Below, piece after piece: positions 8,682 through 17,466 of a stretch of 45,737 nucleotides of DNA; the stretch's first letter is position 1, and each line of letters opens with the position of its first letter. The position numbers and the translations under genes were made by a program. The notes under the pieces were generated by a model. The model saw nothing but the letters and a program-made list of their open reading frames with translations, had not been told where the DNA came from and did not search any database. This DNA comes from Methanobacteriaceae archaeon (GTDB lineage: Archaea; Methanobacteriota; Methanobacteria; Methanobacteriales; Methanobacteriaceae), in contig DAHVOW010000012.1 in NCBI GenBank assembly GCA_027318585.1, positions 1 to 45,737 of the forward strand, in the 5' to 3' direction.

Positions 8682-9266
8682 CTAATCACCTCTATAATCT
8701 TCAAACCATAACGCGAATTTTTCTAAGGACCGTCTTCGGTGGGAAAAACGGTTTTTAATCTCCCTTTTCAATTCACCGAAGGTTTTATCATATCCATTAG
8801 GTATAAAAATGGGATCATATGCGAATCCGTAGTTTCCGCGTTCCTCACGGGCAATATGTCCCTCCACTACACCTAAAAAAATCTCGGGCTCGGTATTGGG
8901 CGTTGCAAACCCAACTACCGACCTGAACTCGGCATAGCGGTCACGGACGTCTTCCATGAGCTTTAAAATTCCTTTGTTTTTCAGGGTACTCTGCACATAA
9001 GACGAGTAGGTTCCAGGGAACCATCCCAACTCCCGGATGAATAAGCCGGCGTCTTCAACTATCACTGGCTTATCAAGCCGCTTAGCAGCGTAACGGGAAC
9101 CAAATAGGGCTACTTCATCTAAATCGCCCTGAACTTCAGGGTAGCCCAGGTCCACATGCTCCACTTCGATCTGGAAGTGGTTGAATATTCCTTGAGCTTC
9201 TTTTACTTTGTGTTGGTTCCCAGTTATAAAGGTTATCTTCCTAGGAACTTGTTCATTCCGGGTCAT
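8682..9266 (-). CDS. rdgB: XTP/dITP pyrophosphatase (HAM1/RdgB)
   Basis: This house-cleaning enzyme hydrolyses non-canonical purine triphosphates such as XTP and dITP to monophosphates, keeping them out of nucleic acids. The N-terminal ITFITGNQHKVKEA carries the triphosphate-binding TGNxxK motif. VEDAGLFIRELGWFPGTYS holds the catalytic acidic residues, and GNYGFAYDPIFIP plus SHRRRSLEKF near the end are also typical. ATG 9266 is favoured because AAGGG lies six bases upstream. ATG 9272 would leave no spacing. The stop codon falls in the leader of rps15, so the two are probably cotranscribed and coupled. Confidence 0.94.
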   Translation of the reverse strand: MTRNEQVPRKITFITGNQHKVKEAQGIFNHFQIEVEHVDLGYPEVQGDLDEVALFGSRYAAKRLDKPVIVEDAGLFIRELGWFPGTYSSYVQSTLKNKGILKLMEDVRDRYAEFRSVVGFATPNTEPEIFLGVVEGHIAREERGNYGFAYDPIFIPNGYDKTFGELKREIKNRFSHRRRSLEKFALWFEDYRGD

Positions 9267-9376
9267 GCTCATCCCTTGATTAAGTTATCTTAGCCAAATA
9301 TTATTTCCAAATATACTTAAAATTAGTTGAAAAAATTATCTCTGTATAAAAAAAGAAAATATATTTGGATCCCAAC

Positions 9377-10438
9377 TTATCCAGGGAATCCAAAGTACTG
9401 GCACGCTGCTTTTATCATGTTCAGTTCTACACTGGCGTAATGAAGGGTAGAACCGGTGTCGCGTTCAACTTCCAGGGTTATGGTGTTGATGCCATACTGG
9501 TGTCCCCAGATTCGGACCATGCCTGGTTCGCCATCTCCATATTCCACTTGACAGTTGGTTACGGATTTAACGTAATTGGCCCAGTTACTCTCTGCGGCAA
9601 CAAATGGTGGATTGGTGGCAAATATAACCCCATTGGCATATTTAGGTGTATCAAGGTCATACCCGGAATGCACATCTAAAATATATTGTATTCCATTTTT
9701 TCGGGCAAATTCAATCACATTCCAGCCAGGAGTTCCTGCACGATTGGCAATACGGTTTGGATCTTCATATTTGTAGCCAATTTTTTTCACGGGTTTGTAA
9801 AGCCACTTATAAGCCCTTTTATAGTAAGTTCTTTTTTTCCACTTGTAGTAACGCTTTCCATGATAGCGATACCATTTTTTATACCATTTTTTATACTTTT
9901 TCCAATACCGGACCTTTTTATAGGGAACCCATGCTGTGTATGTATATTTAGTGGGGCCATAAGTTCTTCGATTCACTGATGTGTCCTCTGGAATTGCGAA
10001 GGGAACCACATACAGGGTTCCATTGAATTTCTGGTCCTTGATGTATTCCAGGTACTGCATGGTGGCTAGGTTAGCTTCTTCTTCGTTACCATGAATTCCT
10101 GCCCAGATTAGGAGTTTATTACCAGAACCATTCCCGAACTGAATCACCGTAGATCCTGTTTTTTGTTTTTCCAATACCTCAGCGGATAACTCAGTTTTAG
10201 GAATATTGTTGGATATTTCCGAGTTTTTAGATACATCCGCACCAACCACGGAATCCAGAGTGGAAATCGTGTAACCAGTGGCATCAGTGGAACTTTCTTC
10301 TGCAGAAACAGCTGGTAATGCACAGACTAAAATGGTGAAGAAAGTCAGAAATGCCAAAATAGATTTTTTATTGATATTCCTTCCTCTAATTTTTTTATTT
10401 ACATAAATAAGATCAACCCCCTTGAACCTCCGATTCAA
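9377..10438 (-). CDS. Secreted M14-like zinc hydrolase with a Tyr/Lys/Trp-rich insert
   Basis: This looks like an exported zinc carboxypeptidase or deacylase of the M14/AstE type. A signal peptide covers about residues 22-46 (ILAFLTFFTILVCALPAVSA). The zinc site appears as HGNEE at 116-120 and LDVHSG at 255-260, and TLEVERD near 321-327 offers the catalytic glutamate. Between NRRT (156-159) and DPNR (226-229), which normally lie close together, is an insert of about 55 residues made mostly of Tyr, Lys, Trp and Arg and with no acidic residue. It could bind anionic cell wall or polymer. The substrate is unknown; pseudomurein peptides are one guess. The only in-frame start upstream is a TTG without a clear ribosome site, so the N-terminus is uncertain. 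Confidence 0.75.
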   Translation of the reverse strand: MNRRFKGVDLIYVNKKIRGRNINKKSILAFLTFFTILVCALPAVSAEESSTDATGYTISTLDSVVGADVSKNSEISNNIPKTELSAEVLEKQKTGSTVIQFGNGSGNKLLIWAGIHGNEEEANLATMQYLEYIKDQKFNGTLYVVPFAIPEDTSVNRRTYGPTKYTYTAWVPYKKVRYWKKYKKWYKKWYRYHGKRYYKWKKRTYYKRAYKWLYKPVKKIGYKYEDPNRIANRAGTPGWNVIEFARKNGIQYILDVHSGYDLDTPKYANGVIFATNPPFVAAESNWANYVKSVTNCQVEYGDGEPGMVRIWGHQYGINTITLEVERDTGSTLHYASVELNMIKAACQYFGFPG

Positions 10439-10531
10439 ATAAAAGATCTTATGCCTTAAGATCTAGGTTGATGATAAATAAACTTGTTTATTAAAAATCG
10501 GGGCAATTTCCTGATTATATGATTTTTTTTA

Positions 10532-12163
10532 TTATTTACTGACGGTATAACGCCCTCTACTTTCTATTTCCCTGACCTTATCCACAACTAGCTGATAATC
10601 ATCAGCCTGTTGATATCCTTCCAGAATTGCTGAGAAGCACTCTCCACTAATATCATGGTGAATACCGCTTATGGCTTTTTTGAAAACCAGGAGATCTACC
10701 CCTTTGTCTTCGGTTAGCTGGGAGATTTTGCCCAGTCCGAAGTCGATAAAGATTATTTTGTCTTTATCTAAAAGGAGGTTGCTGGTGGTGAGGTCTCCAT
10801 GTATTATTCCGCAATTATGTAGCTTGGCTACGTTTTCTCCAATTCTACGGCAGATAACACTAATTTCCTCCTGCCCAGAATCTTTGAATACATCTTTAAC
10901 TAATTTTCCACCCATTTTTTCCAGGGTAATGGAGCTTTCTTTGATATTGATGTCATAGATCAGGGGAGTTGGTACCCCGCAGCGTTTGGCCTCGTTTAAC
11001 AGTTTTGATTCTGTTTTTGTTCGGCTTCTCCGGAGATTTTTATCAATATCTTTTATCCGGTAGTTTTTTCTTATCCTTTTTTTAACCAGCACGTCTCGGC
11101 CCAGATACTGATCATGATATAGATTGGCCTCCGCCCCTTTGGCAGTCAATTCTGGAGGTAATCTTAATAATGGACTGGTTTTTTTCATCCAAGGCACTGA
11201 AACTTGGTCGGTGCGATAACGCTGAATAACGTTGGTGTCATTTATTTCCTGCCGGGCCCCGTTTTTATACATCAACTGACCCATCCACGCGATCATGGCC
11301 CCGTTATCTCCACAGTATTCCATTGGGGGTATGAAAAATTGGGCGCAGTGTTCCCTGGTCATGACCGAGACCATCTCTCTTAAGCGTTGATTGGCAGCCA
11401 CCCCACCCACCAGGAGAACTTCCCTTTTCTGGGCATGGGCCAGAGCTCTCTCAGTGACTTCCACCAGCATAGCAAAGGCCGTCTCCTGAAGACTAAAGCA
11501 CACGTCCTCCAGGGATTCCCCTGATTCATACTTTCTTAAAGCAGCAGTTAGAAGACCTGAAAAGGCAAGATCCATCCCTTTAACGGTGTAGGGTAGTTTT
11601 ATATAACTGCCGGACCTACTAGCCAGCTCTTCGACCCTGGGTCCTCCCGGGTGTCCCTGCCCGGTCTGTCTGGCGAACTGGTCCAGCATATTACCGGCTG
11701 CAATATCCAAAGTTTCGCCAAATACCTGATACCGGCCTGAATCAAAGGCAATTACTTGACTGTTTCCCCCGCTCACATATAAGGTGACTGGATCCTCACA
11801 ACCAGTAGTCAAGCGACCGATTTCCACGTGTCCCACGCAGTGGTTCACTCCCAGAATAGGAACATCCAAACGGAGGGCTAAGGTCCGGGCGGCGGTGGCT
11901 ACAGTGCGCAGGGCCGGGCCAAGACCGGGCCCCTTGGAAAAAGCCACTAAGTCAATGTCTTTCAAACCTAATTGTGCTTCGTGCAGTGCTTCTTCTATTA
12001 GTGGTGGCAGGGAATTGGCATGGTGATCTGCTGCTTCTCTGGGGTGGATTCCCCCAGAATCAGGGATCAGCTGTCTTCCCTTGGATGCCAGAATATTTCC
12101 TTCTGTATCTACAATGCCTGCACCCGTTTTCTCGGCGGTTCCTTCTAAGCCTAGACATATCAA
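10532..12163 (-). CDS. kae1/bud32: Kae1-Bud32 fusion, KEOPS tRNA t6A synthase/kinase
   Basis: The Kae1 half makes the N6-threonylcarbamoyl modification of A37 in ANN-decoding tRNAs. The Bud32 half is a small atypical kinase/ATPase that activates it. Residues 1-330 are Kae1, with the metal-binding NHCVGH (His108, His112) and the YVSGGNSQV and LLVGGVAANQRL segments. Residues from about 340 to 543 are Bud32, with the kinase motif HGDLTTSN at 455-462 and DFG at 474-476. A single-chain fusion is known from some methanogens such as Methanocaldococcus (MJ1130). It lies upstream of the secreted hydrolase and rdgB on the same strand. The other KEOPS subunits are not in this window. Confidence 0.96.
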   Translation of the reverse strand: MICLGLEGTAEKTGAGIVDTEGNILASKGRQLIPDSGGIHPREAADHHANSLPPLIEEALHEAQLGLKDIDLVAFSKGPGLGPALRTVATAARTLALRLDVPILGVNHCVGHVEIGRLTTGCEDPVTLYVSGGNSQVIAFDSGRYQVFGETLDIAAGNMLDQFARQTGQGHPGGPRVEELASRSGSYIKLPYTVKGMDLAFSGLLTAALRKYESGESLEDVCFSLQETAFAMLVEVTERALAHAQKREVLLVGGVAANQRLREMVSVMTREHCAQFFIPPMEYCGDNGAMIAWMGQLMYKNGARQEINDTNVIQRYRTDQVSVPWMKKTSPLLRLPPELTAKGAEANLYHDQYLGRDVLVKKRIRKNYRIKDIDKNLRRSRTKTESKLLNEAKRCGVPTPLIYDINIKESSITLEKMGGKLVKDVFKDSGQEEISVICRRIGENVAKLHNCGIIHGDLTTSNLLLDKDKIIFIDFGLGKISQLTEDKGVDLLVFKKAISGIHHDISGECFSAILEGYQQADDYQLVVDKVREIESRGRYTVSK

Positions 12164-12268
12164 AAAATCACCAAATATCTTAAGGAAAATTAAATGATGT
12201 TTTATTTCATTTAATTCTTTAATTTTAAATATGGTTTCGACTTATGATATATCAGAGGGGCTTTTAAG

Positions 12269-13003
12269 ATGGCATCAAAAAAGAAATACGCAGTCATAAC
12301 ACTATTTGTTCTGTTAATCATGGTTGTAGCTGCTTTCACTTATTATATCTCCGACTATTATCCTGCTGTAGATGCAGCTCGGACTGCATTAGCTGGTAAT
12401 GCATCTTACATGGTGGAAGACACTGATAACTTTATAACCTTTACACCCACTGGTAATAAGAGTCATACTGGTATAATCTTCTACCCCGGAGCTAAGGTAG
12501 AGGCAGAGAGCTATTCTGTATTGGCCTCGAAACTCGCTGCCAATAATTATACCACCTTCATTGTTAAAATGCCTTTTAACCTAGCATTTTTCGGTGCCAA
12601 TAAAGCCGATGAAGTCATCACCAGACACCCTGAAATAACATCCTGGGTCATGGCCGGCCACTCACTGGGTGGTGTATTTGCATCGGACTACGCTGTGAAT
12701 CATCCAGAAAATATTATAGGAGTCATATACCTAGCTGCCTATCCTTCTGCCAATGCTTCTAATGCTACATTTAAAGCATTATCAATCAGGGGTTCTCAGG
12801 ATGCCTTTACCACCAGTGAAGATATTGCTAAAAATTTAAATAAATTCCCGGCCAACACCACCTTCATCACCATAAGCGGAGGTAACCACTACAATGTTGG
12901 TGATTATGGTGCCCAGGCCGGAGATAACAACAGCACCATCAGCCGGCAGCAACAGCAGATGGAGACTTTTAATTACATACTGCAATTTTTACAAAACCTC
13001 TAA
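12269..13003 (+). CDS. Membrane-anchored alpha/beta hydrolase
   Basis: The 244-residue protein begins with a Lys-rich tip and one hydrophobic helix (residues 7-28), so it is probably tethered with its body outside the cell. The nucleophile elbow is GHSLGG with Ser132. GSQDAF (around 175-180) probably supplies the acid and GGNHYNVGDYG the histidine, His207. These make a complete catalytic triad. The family is alpha/beta hydrolase, seen in bacteria and methanogens; the substrate cannot be read from the sequence. GAGGGG lies about 10 bases before the ATG. It is divergent from kae1-bud32 and 40 bp ahead of the CobT-like gene. Confidence 0.85.
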   Translation: MASKKKYAVITLFVLLIMVVAAFTYYISDYYPAVDAARTALAGNASYMVEDTDNFITFTPTGNKSHTGIIFYPGAKVEAESYSVLASKLAANNYTTFIVKMPFNLAFFGANKADEVITRHPEITSWVMAGHSLGGVFASDYAVNHPENIIGVIYLAAYPSANASNATFKALSIRGSQDAFTTSEDIAKNLNKFPANTTFITISGGNHYNVGDYGAQAGDNNSTISRQQQQMETFNYILQFLQNL

Positions 13004-13043
13004 AGAGTAAATAATCAGCATAAGACCAGAATAAGATGATAAC

Positions 13044-14111
13044 ATGGATCAGGCTATTAAAACATACGGATCTATAGAAAAACTCCCAGAAATAGGAAAA
13101 AATGAAGTGTTATTTTTATGCGTCATCGCCAGTACACTCACCTCCCGCAGACCAGGATTAACTGGAGCCGGTGCAACACCGGAACTAACTGATTACACTC
13201 CGGCGGCTGATGTGGAATTAATTGTCAATGGGGAGCCTACCTGTCTCCCAGAGATACCGCAAACCATTGTGGATGGAGCTATTGCACCGACCCCCGCAGT
13301 GATTACCAAGGCCGCCCTGGAACTGGCAGATATCCCCTTCCTGGTGGCGGATGCAGGGGCTGCTGTTAAACCTAAACTACCCTACATTAAGATTAACGAT
13401 AAACCCGGTTCTGACATTACTACTGGCCAGGCTGTTTCTAATCCCGAGTTTATATTCCAACAGGGCAAAATTATGGGAAAATTACTTTCAAGGCTCACCC
13501 ACCACATTTTCATCGGTGAAAGCACCCCTGCTGGCACCACCACCGCCCTGGGGGTTTTACAGGCCCTGGGTTACGATGCATGGGGGAAGGTTAGTGGCAG
13601 CACCCCTGAAAATCCTCACCATCTTAAACAGGAACTGGTGGAACGTGGCTTGAAGGCAGCGGGCATCCACGGTCAAAAACTCCAGGACCCCTTCCAGGCG
13701 GTGCAGGCAGTGGGTGATCCCATGATCCCTGCCGTGGCTGGAATAGCAGCTGGAAGCAAAGTCCCAGTAACTCTAGCTGGTGGAACCCAAATGACCGCTG
13801 TCTGCGCCCTTTTAAAGGCAGTTGATCCTGAATTCCTATTTGATGATCTTACCATAGCCACCACCAGCTTCGTGGCCCGGGATGAGACTTCCGATATTAA
13901 CTACCTCACTGGCCAGATCGATGACATCACCATCTTTGCTGTGGATCCCTTCTTCGAAAAATCAGAAAATGATGGTCTTAAAAATTATCTTAATGGCTCG
14001 GTGAAAGAGGGAGTGGGGGCTGGTGGAGCAATGCTGGCCGCTCTTTTAAGGGGTCTTCCCATGAATGATGTACGCGCCAGGATCGAAAAACTCTGTGGAG
14101 AAATTTTCTGA
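13044..14111 (+). CDS. CobT-like nicotinate-nucleotide phosphoribosyltransferase family (UPF0284)
   Basis: This 355-residue protein matches the archaeal UPF0284 group, distant relatives of CobT, which attaches ribose phosphate to the lower-ligand base of cobamides. Recognisable blocks are TSRRPGLTGAGATPELTDYTP near the N-terminus, the Gly-rich GESTPAGTTTALGVLQALGY in the middle and TLAGGTQMTAVCAL in the C-terminal third (each given in part). A role in cobamide assembly fits a methanogen that needs corrinoid methyltransferases, but the exact reaction is inferred. The ribosome binding site is weak (GATGAT). It ends 44 bp from the convergent uppP. Confidence 0.82.
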   Translation: MDQAIKTYGSIEKLPEIGKNEVLFLCVIASTLTSRRPGLTGAGATPELTDYTPAADVELIVNGEPTCLPEIPQTIVDGAIAPTPAVITKAALELADIPFLVADAGAAVKPKLPYIKINDKPGSDITTGQAVSNPEFIFQQGKIMGKLLSRLTHHIFIGESTPAGTTTALGVLQALGYDAWGKVSGSTPENPHHLKQELVERGLKAAGIHGQKLQDPFQAVQAVGDPMIPAVAGIAAGSKVPVTLAGGTQMTAVCALLKAVDPEFLFDDLTIATTSFVARDETSDINYLTGQIDDITIFAVDPFFEKSENDGLKNYLNGSVKEGVGAGGAMLAALLRGLPMNDVRARIEKLCGEIF

Positions 14112-14154
14112 TCCATCGGTTTTTAAAAAAAGAAAGAAGAGGGTGGGGCTCTAT

Positions 14155-14988
14155 TTAGTTGATTAAGAACACCCACAGCAAAACAACCACACCAACAATC
14201 CAGCAGTAATATGCGAAAATAGTTAGCTTGTGTTTTTTGATGTAGCCCATCAGGAACCTGATAGCCAGATAACCAAATATTATCGAAGATAAAAGTCCCG
14301 CTACAAACACGCTGGTACTCAAATCAAATCCCGCTGTAAGATCCGTTACCTGGACCAGAGCGGCACCTAGAATGGCAGGAATGGATAATAAAAAGCTGAA
14401 TCGTGCCGCTATTTCACGATCAAAACCTAAATAAAGCCCGGTCGCTATAGTGGCTCCGGAACGCGAAATACCCGGTGCTATGGCACACCCTTGCGCAATA
14501 CCGACCATTAAAGAGTTTTTGAAGCTTATATCCTCAACATCTTTGTTTCCACGGGGTAATCTCTCCACACCCCACAGGATAAACCCGGTAATTAAAAGGA
14601 AAACAGCTACTGCAGGTGGGGAACTGAAAAGACCTTCAAAAAAGTCTTTGAACAGTACTCCCATCAAACCAGCAGGGATGGTACCCATTATTACCAGCCA
14701 TGACAGTCGCTTGAAGGGATCTTCCTCCAATCCAGATCTGAACTTTCTCTGGAAAAGATCCATTAAACTGGAGACGAAGGCCCTGATCATGTTCACCACG
14801 TCATTCCAGAAATAGTACACCACGGCGATGAGGGTGCCCAAGTGTAGTAGAGTGTCGAAGGCCAGGGTTGATTTTACGCCTAGAAGTTCAGGTACCAGCA
14901 CCAGATGAGCTGAGCTACTCACCGGGAGAAATTCGGTTAAACCCTGGACCATGCCCAGAATAATAGCTTGAATGATGTTTATGTCCAT
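14155..14988 (-). CDS. uppP: Undecaprenyl-diphosphatase-like UppP/BacA
   Basis: UppP removes a phosphate from polyprenyl diphosphate so that the lipid carrier can be reused for wall and glycan export. In this archaeon the carrier would serve pseudomurein or glycoprotein synthesis. The 277-residue membrane protein has both family signatures: QGLTEFLPVSSSAHLVL at residues 15-31 and APGISRSGATIATG in the centre. About eight membrane segments are visible. The ATG at 14988 follows AGGGTGA. The gene lies downstream of ilvE, but the spacer contains AT-rich palindromes and probably its own promoter. Confidence 0.94.
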   Translation of the reverse strand: MDINIIQAIILGMVQGLTEFLPVSSSAHLVLVPELLGVKSTLAFDTLLHLGTLIAVVYYFWNDVVNMIRAFVSSLMDLFQRKFRSGLEEDPFKRLSWLVIMGTIPAGLMGVLFKDFFEGLFSSPPAVAVFLLITGFILWGVERLPRGNKDVEDISFKNSLMVGIAQGCAIAPGISRSGATIATGLYLGFDREIAARFSFLLSIPAILGAALVQVTDLTAGFDLSTSVFVAGLLSSIIFGYLAIRFLMGYIKKHKLTIFAYYCWIVGVVVLLWVFLIN

Positions 14989-15035
14989 TTTATTTTCACC
15001 CTTGAATGAATAATTTATAACATAAATGTGAATTT

Positions 15036-15071
15036 ATTATAACTGATAAGTTTTAACTTCTAAGTTATAAT
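15036..15071. promoter_or_regulatory. AT-rich interrupted palindrome, degenerate TAACTT/AAGTTA site
   Basis: Arms ATTATAACT (15036-15044) and AGTTATAAT (15063-15071) are perfect inverted repeats. TAACTTCTAAGTTA at 15054-15067 differs from the TAACTTATAAGTTA palindrome near parA by one central base. The site lies between ilvE and uppP. It may be a further copy of that site or an operator for uppP. Confidence 0.35.
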
Positions 15072-15083
15072 TTATAATCTATA

Positions 15084-16007
15084 TTAATCGAGATAGGTCA
15101 GCCAGTGGTACTGGTCTTCAGCTTTACCTTCCAGTATTTTAAAGAAACTATCCTGCAGTCTCCGGGTTAATTGACCCCTAACTCCTTCCCCAATGATGAT
15201 CTGATCCACAGAGCGTATGGGGGTAACCTCAGCCGCCGTACCAGTAAGGAATAATTCTTCGGCCAGATATAACATCTCCCTAGGGATGTGCTGTTCAATC
15301 ACTTCCAAGCCCATATCCCTGGCCAGGGTAATTATGGAGTCTCGGGTGATGCCGTTTAAAAGTGATGATGATATGGGGGGAGTGTAGAGGATACCATCCT
15401 TGACCAGGAAGATGTTTTCTCCACTGCCTTCACTGACCATGCCACTATAATCCAGCATAATGGCCTCGTGATAGCCGTTGAAGAGAGACTCCATCTTGGC
15501 CAGTTGACTGTTCATGTAGTTGGAACCAGCCTTGGCCATGTTAGGCATGGTATCCGGAGCCATCCTCCTCCAGGATGAAACTCCCACATCAACCCCCATC
15601 TCCAGGGCTTCTTCTCCCAAGTACTTTCCCCAAGCCCAGGCAGCGACCACGGATTCCACGGGACAGTTAAGGGGGTAAACGCCCAACTCCGCGTAGCCAC
15701 GAAAGATTACTGGCCGGATATAGCATGCTTTAAGCCCATTAATCTCAACTGTTTCCAGAATGGCTTCCCTAAATTCTTTCTGTGAATAGGGGACGTCCAT
15801 CCGGTAGATCTTGGCGGAGTTGTATAAACGGGCCACATGCTCTTCCAGGCGAAATATAGCCGGGCCTTGTTTGGTATTATAACAGCGAATTCCTTCAAAT
15901 ACACTGGATCCGTAATGTACAACGTGAGATAATACGTGAATGTTTGCTTCTTTCCAGTCAACGAACTTTCCGTTGAACCATATTTTTCCTGATTCGTCAA
16001 AGGCCAT
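15084..16007 (-). CDS. ilvE: Branched-chain amino acid aminotransferase
   Basis: This PLP enzyme performs the last step of valine, leucine and isoleucine synthesis, transferring an amino group from glutamate to the 2-oxo acids. The 307-residue class IV aminotransferase has HYGSSVFEGIRCY near residue 31 and YIRPVIFRGY near 96. The lysine-bearing MPNMAKAGSNYMNSQLA segment and VSEGSGENIF are also typical of IlvE. The ATG at 16007 follows GGAGGG. It belongs with ilvB, ilvN, ilvC and ilvD further right, completing the branched-chain set within 15 kb. Confidence 0.96.
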   Translation of the reverse strand: MAFDESGKIWFNGKFVDWKEANIHVLSHVVHYGSSVFEGIRCYNTKQGPAIFRLEEHVARLYNSAKIYRMDVPYSQKEFREAILETVEINGLKACYIRPVIFRGYAELGVYPLNCPVESVVAAWAWGKYLGEEALEMGVDVGVSSWRRMAPDTMPNMAKAGSNYMNSQLAKMESLFNGYHEAIMLDYSGMVSEGSGENIFLVKDGILYTPPISSSLLNGITRDSIITLARDMGLEVIEQHIPREMLYLAEELFLTGTAAEVTPIRSVDQIIIGEGVRGQLTRRLQDSFFKILEGKAEDQYHWLTYLD

Positions 16008-16110
16008 GTTATCCCTCCAGTTCTTCTTGGCTAGGCTTCCATAAAAAATCTTTTGTTAAAACTGTGGCGGAATTATTGTTGCATCTTCTCTATAGGTACT
16101 ACCAGTAAAG

Positions 16111-16118
16111 TATAAATA
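16111..16118 (+). promoter_or_regulatory. TATA box for tRNA-Val(TAC)
   Basis: TATAAATA preceded by AAAG lies 35-42 bp upstream of the tRNA 5' end, as expected for an archaeal TATA box serving a short-leader tRNA transcript. Confidence 0.55.
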
Positions 16119-16151
16119 AGCTGTTCACCAAACCAGAGGAATGTTCAAATC

Positions 16152-16227
<76 letters not shown>

Positions 16228-16315
16228 AACATCATTTTTCCTGTTTTATAAAAAATACGACTGTGAAGAGCAAGTTTTAAATCTTTAAGTTAAATATAAG
16301 TATGAAAGTCAGTGG

Positions 16316-16387
<72 letters not shown>

Positions 16388-16497
16388 CTTCAATCTATTT
16401 TTTTTTAATGTGCAGCTAAAAAATGATTTTATGAGGGATTAACTCCTACATGCCTGAAATTAATCAATGGAACTCTTTTTTGCAAAAATTATCTGGT

Positions 16498-17316
16498 CTA
16501 GAAGTACAAAATAAGAAGCACGTTCACCAGGAGTGCCACAAAAAATACGATGGTACCTTTCATTAAGGTAGAGTTGAGGTCTCGTTCCAGGAACAACACC
16601 AAACCGTACGATAGAATAGCGGATGATATTATGGTGGTCAAGCCGCTCATAGCGGTGCTATTGGAACTCATTTCTACTAAGTAAGTTATTAATTTGGATA
16701 AAAGCAGCACAATGATGATGAGCACGACAGGATTTTTAATTAGAGGCCTTAACTTTGGCCACAGTGGTTCAGCGGGTTGTCTGCTTCTGCGGGCCGAACC
16801 TTTTTTTAAGCTGGTTTTCCCACGGGATAAGAATCCAAGTGACACCGTTGGACCACTACTTCTACTAGCTGAGGAAGGTTCGTAATCAGATTCTTCCTCC
16901 ACATCCTCATATGATTCTGCAACGTCCTCTTCTTCTTCAAGATCGGCCTGGTGCTGGGTGAAACGCTTGGCAAGGACCATAAGGCCATCTTTATCAATGA
17001 GTTTAATATTACGGCGTCCAGCGTAGTTGTTGGCGCTGTCTGTGAAGTAGGATGTAGTGACCACCACCACTTTGGATGCTTTAAGGGTTTTGGCCACCAT
17101 TTCCATTTCTTTAAGCACATCCATACCGACTTCCCAGCGGTCATCGTAATTTTTACAGGCTACCACCACGCCAATATCGCCTATTATGGTGGGAAGAACT
17201 CCATAGATATCGATGATGTGTCTCGAGGTTTGAAAATTTTGGTAAACCTTGAACCCAGATTCCTCCATTACCCGGGCCATGAACCTGACCAACCTGTTTT
17301 TATCCACTTCCCTCAC
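16498..17316 (-). CDS. Membrane-tethered Mrr-like restriction-endonuclease-fold protein
   Basis: Residues 1-120 resemble the Mrr-type PD-(D/E)XK nuclease fold: IIDIYG with Asp36, then VVVACKNYD with Lys55. The residue normally Glu or Gln in the (E/Q)xK motif is Ala53 here, so cleavage activity is doubtful. An acidic, Ser-rich linker (about 125-155) and a basic stretch follow. Three hydrophobic helices at the C-terminus (about 192-270) anchor it in the membrane. The nuclease-like part would face the cytoplasm. No methylase or specificity gene is nearby, so this is not an ordinary restriction system. Similar proteins occur in methanogens, role unknown. The start is a GTG at 17316; GTG 17307 is possible. 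Confidence 0.72.
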   Translation of the reverse strand: MREVDKNRLVRFMARVMEESGFKVYQNFQTSRHIIDIYGVLPTIIGDIGVVVACKNYDDRWEVGMDVLKEMEMVAKTLKASKVVVVTTSYFTDSANNYAGRRNIKLIDKDGLMVLAKRFTQHQADLEEEEDVAESYEDVEEESDYEPSSASRSSGPTVSLGFLSRGKTSLKKGSARRSRQPAEPLWPKLRPLIKNPVVLIIIVLLLSKLITYLVEMSSNSTAMSGLTTIISSAILSYGLVLFLERDLNSTLMKGTIVFFVALLVNVLLILYF

Positions 17317-17466
17317 CAGCTCTCTTGATCAATTCATTGACAACCTATATCATTATTTAATAGTAATATTATTTCTTCTCTACCTTTTTATACTTAAAAC
17401 TGTTCCTTTCCTATCCCTTAACTACCACGCAAACTATTTAGAGGTGTGGGTATAAATCTAGCCAAC

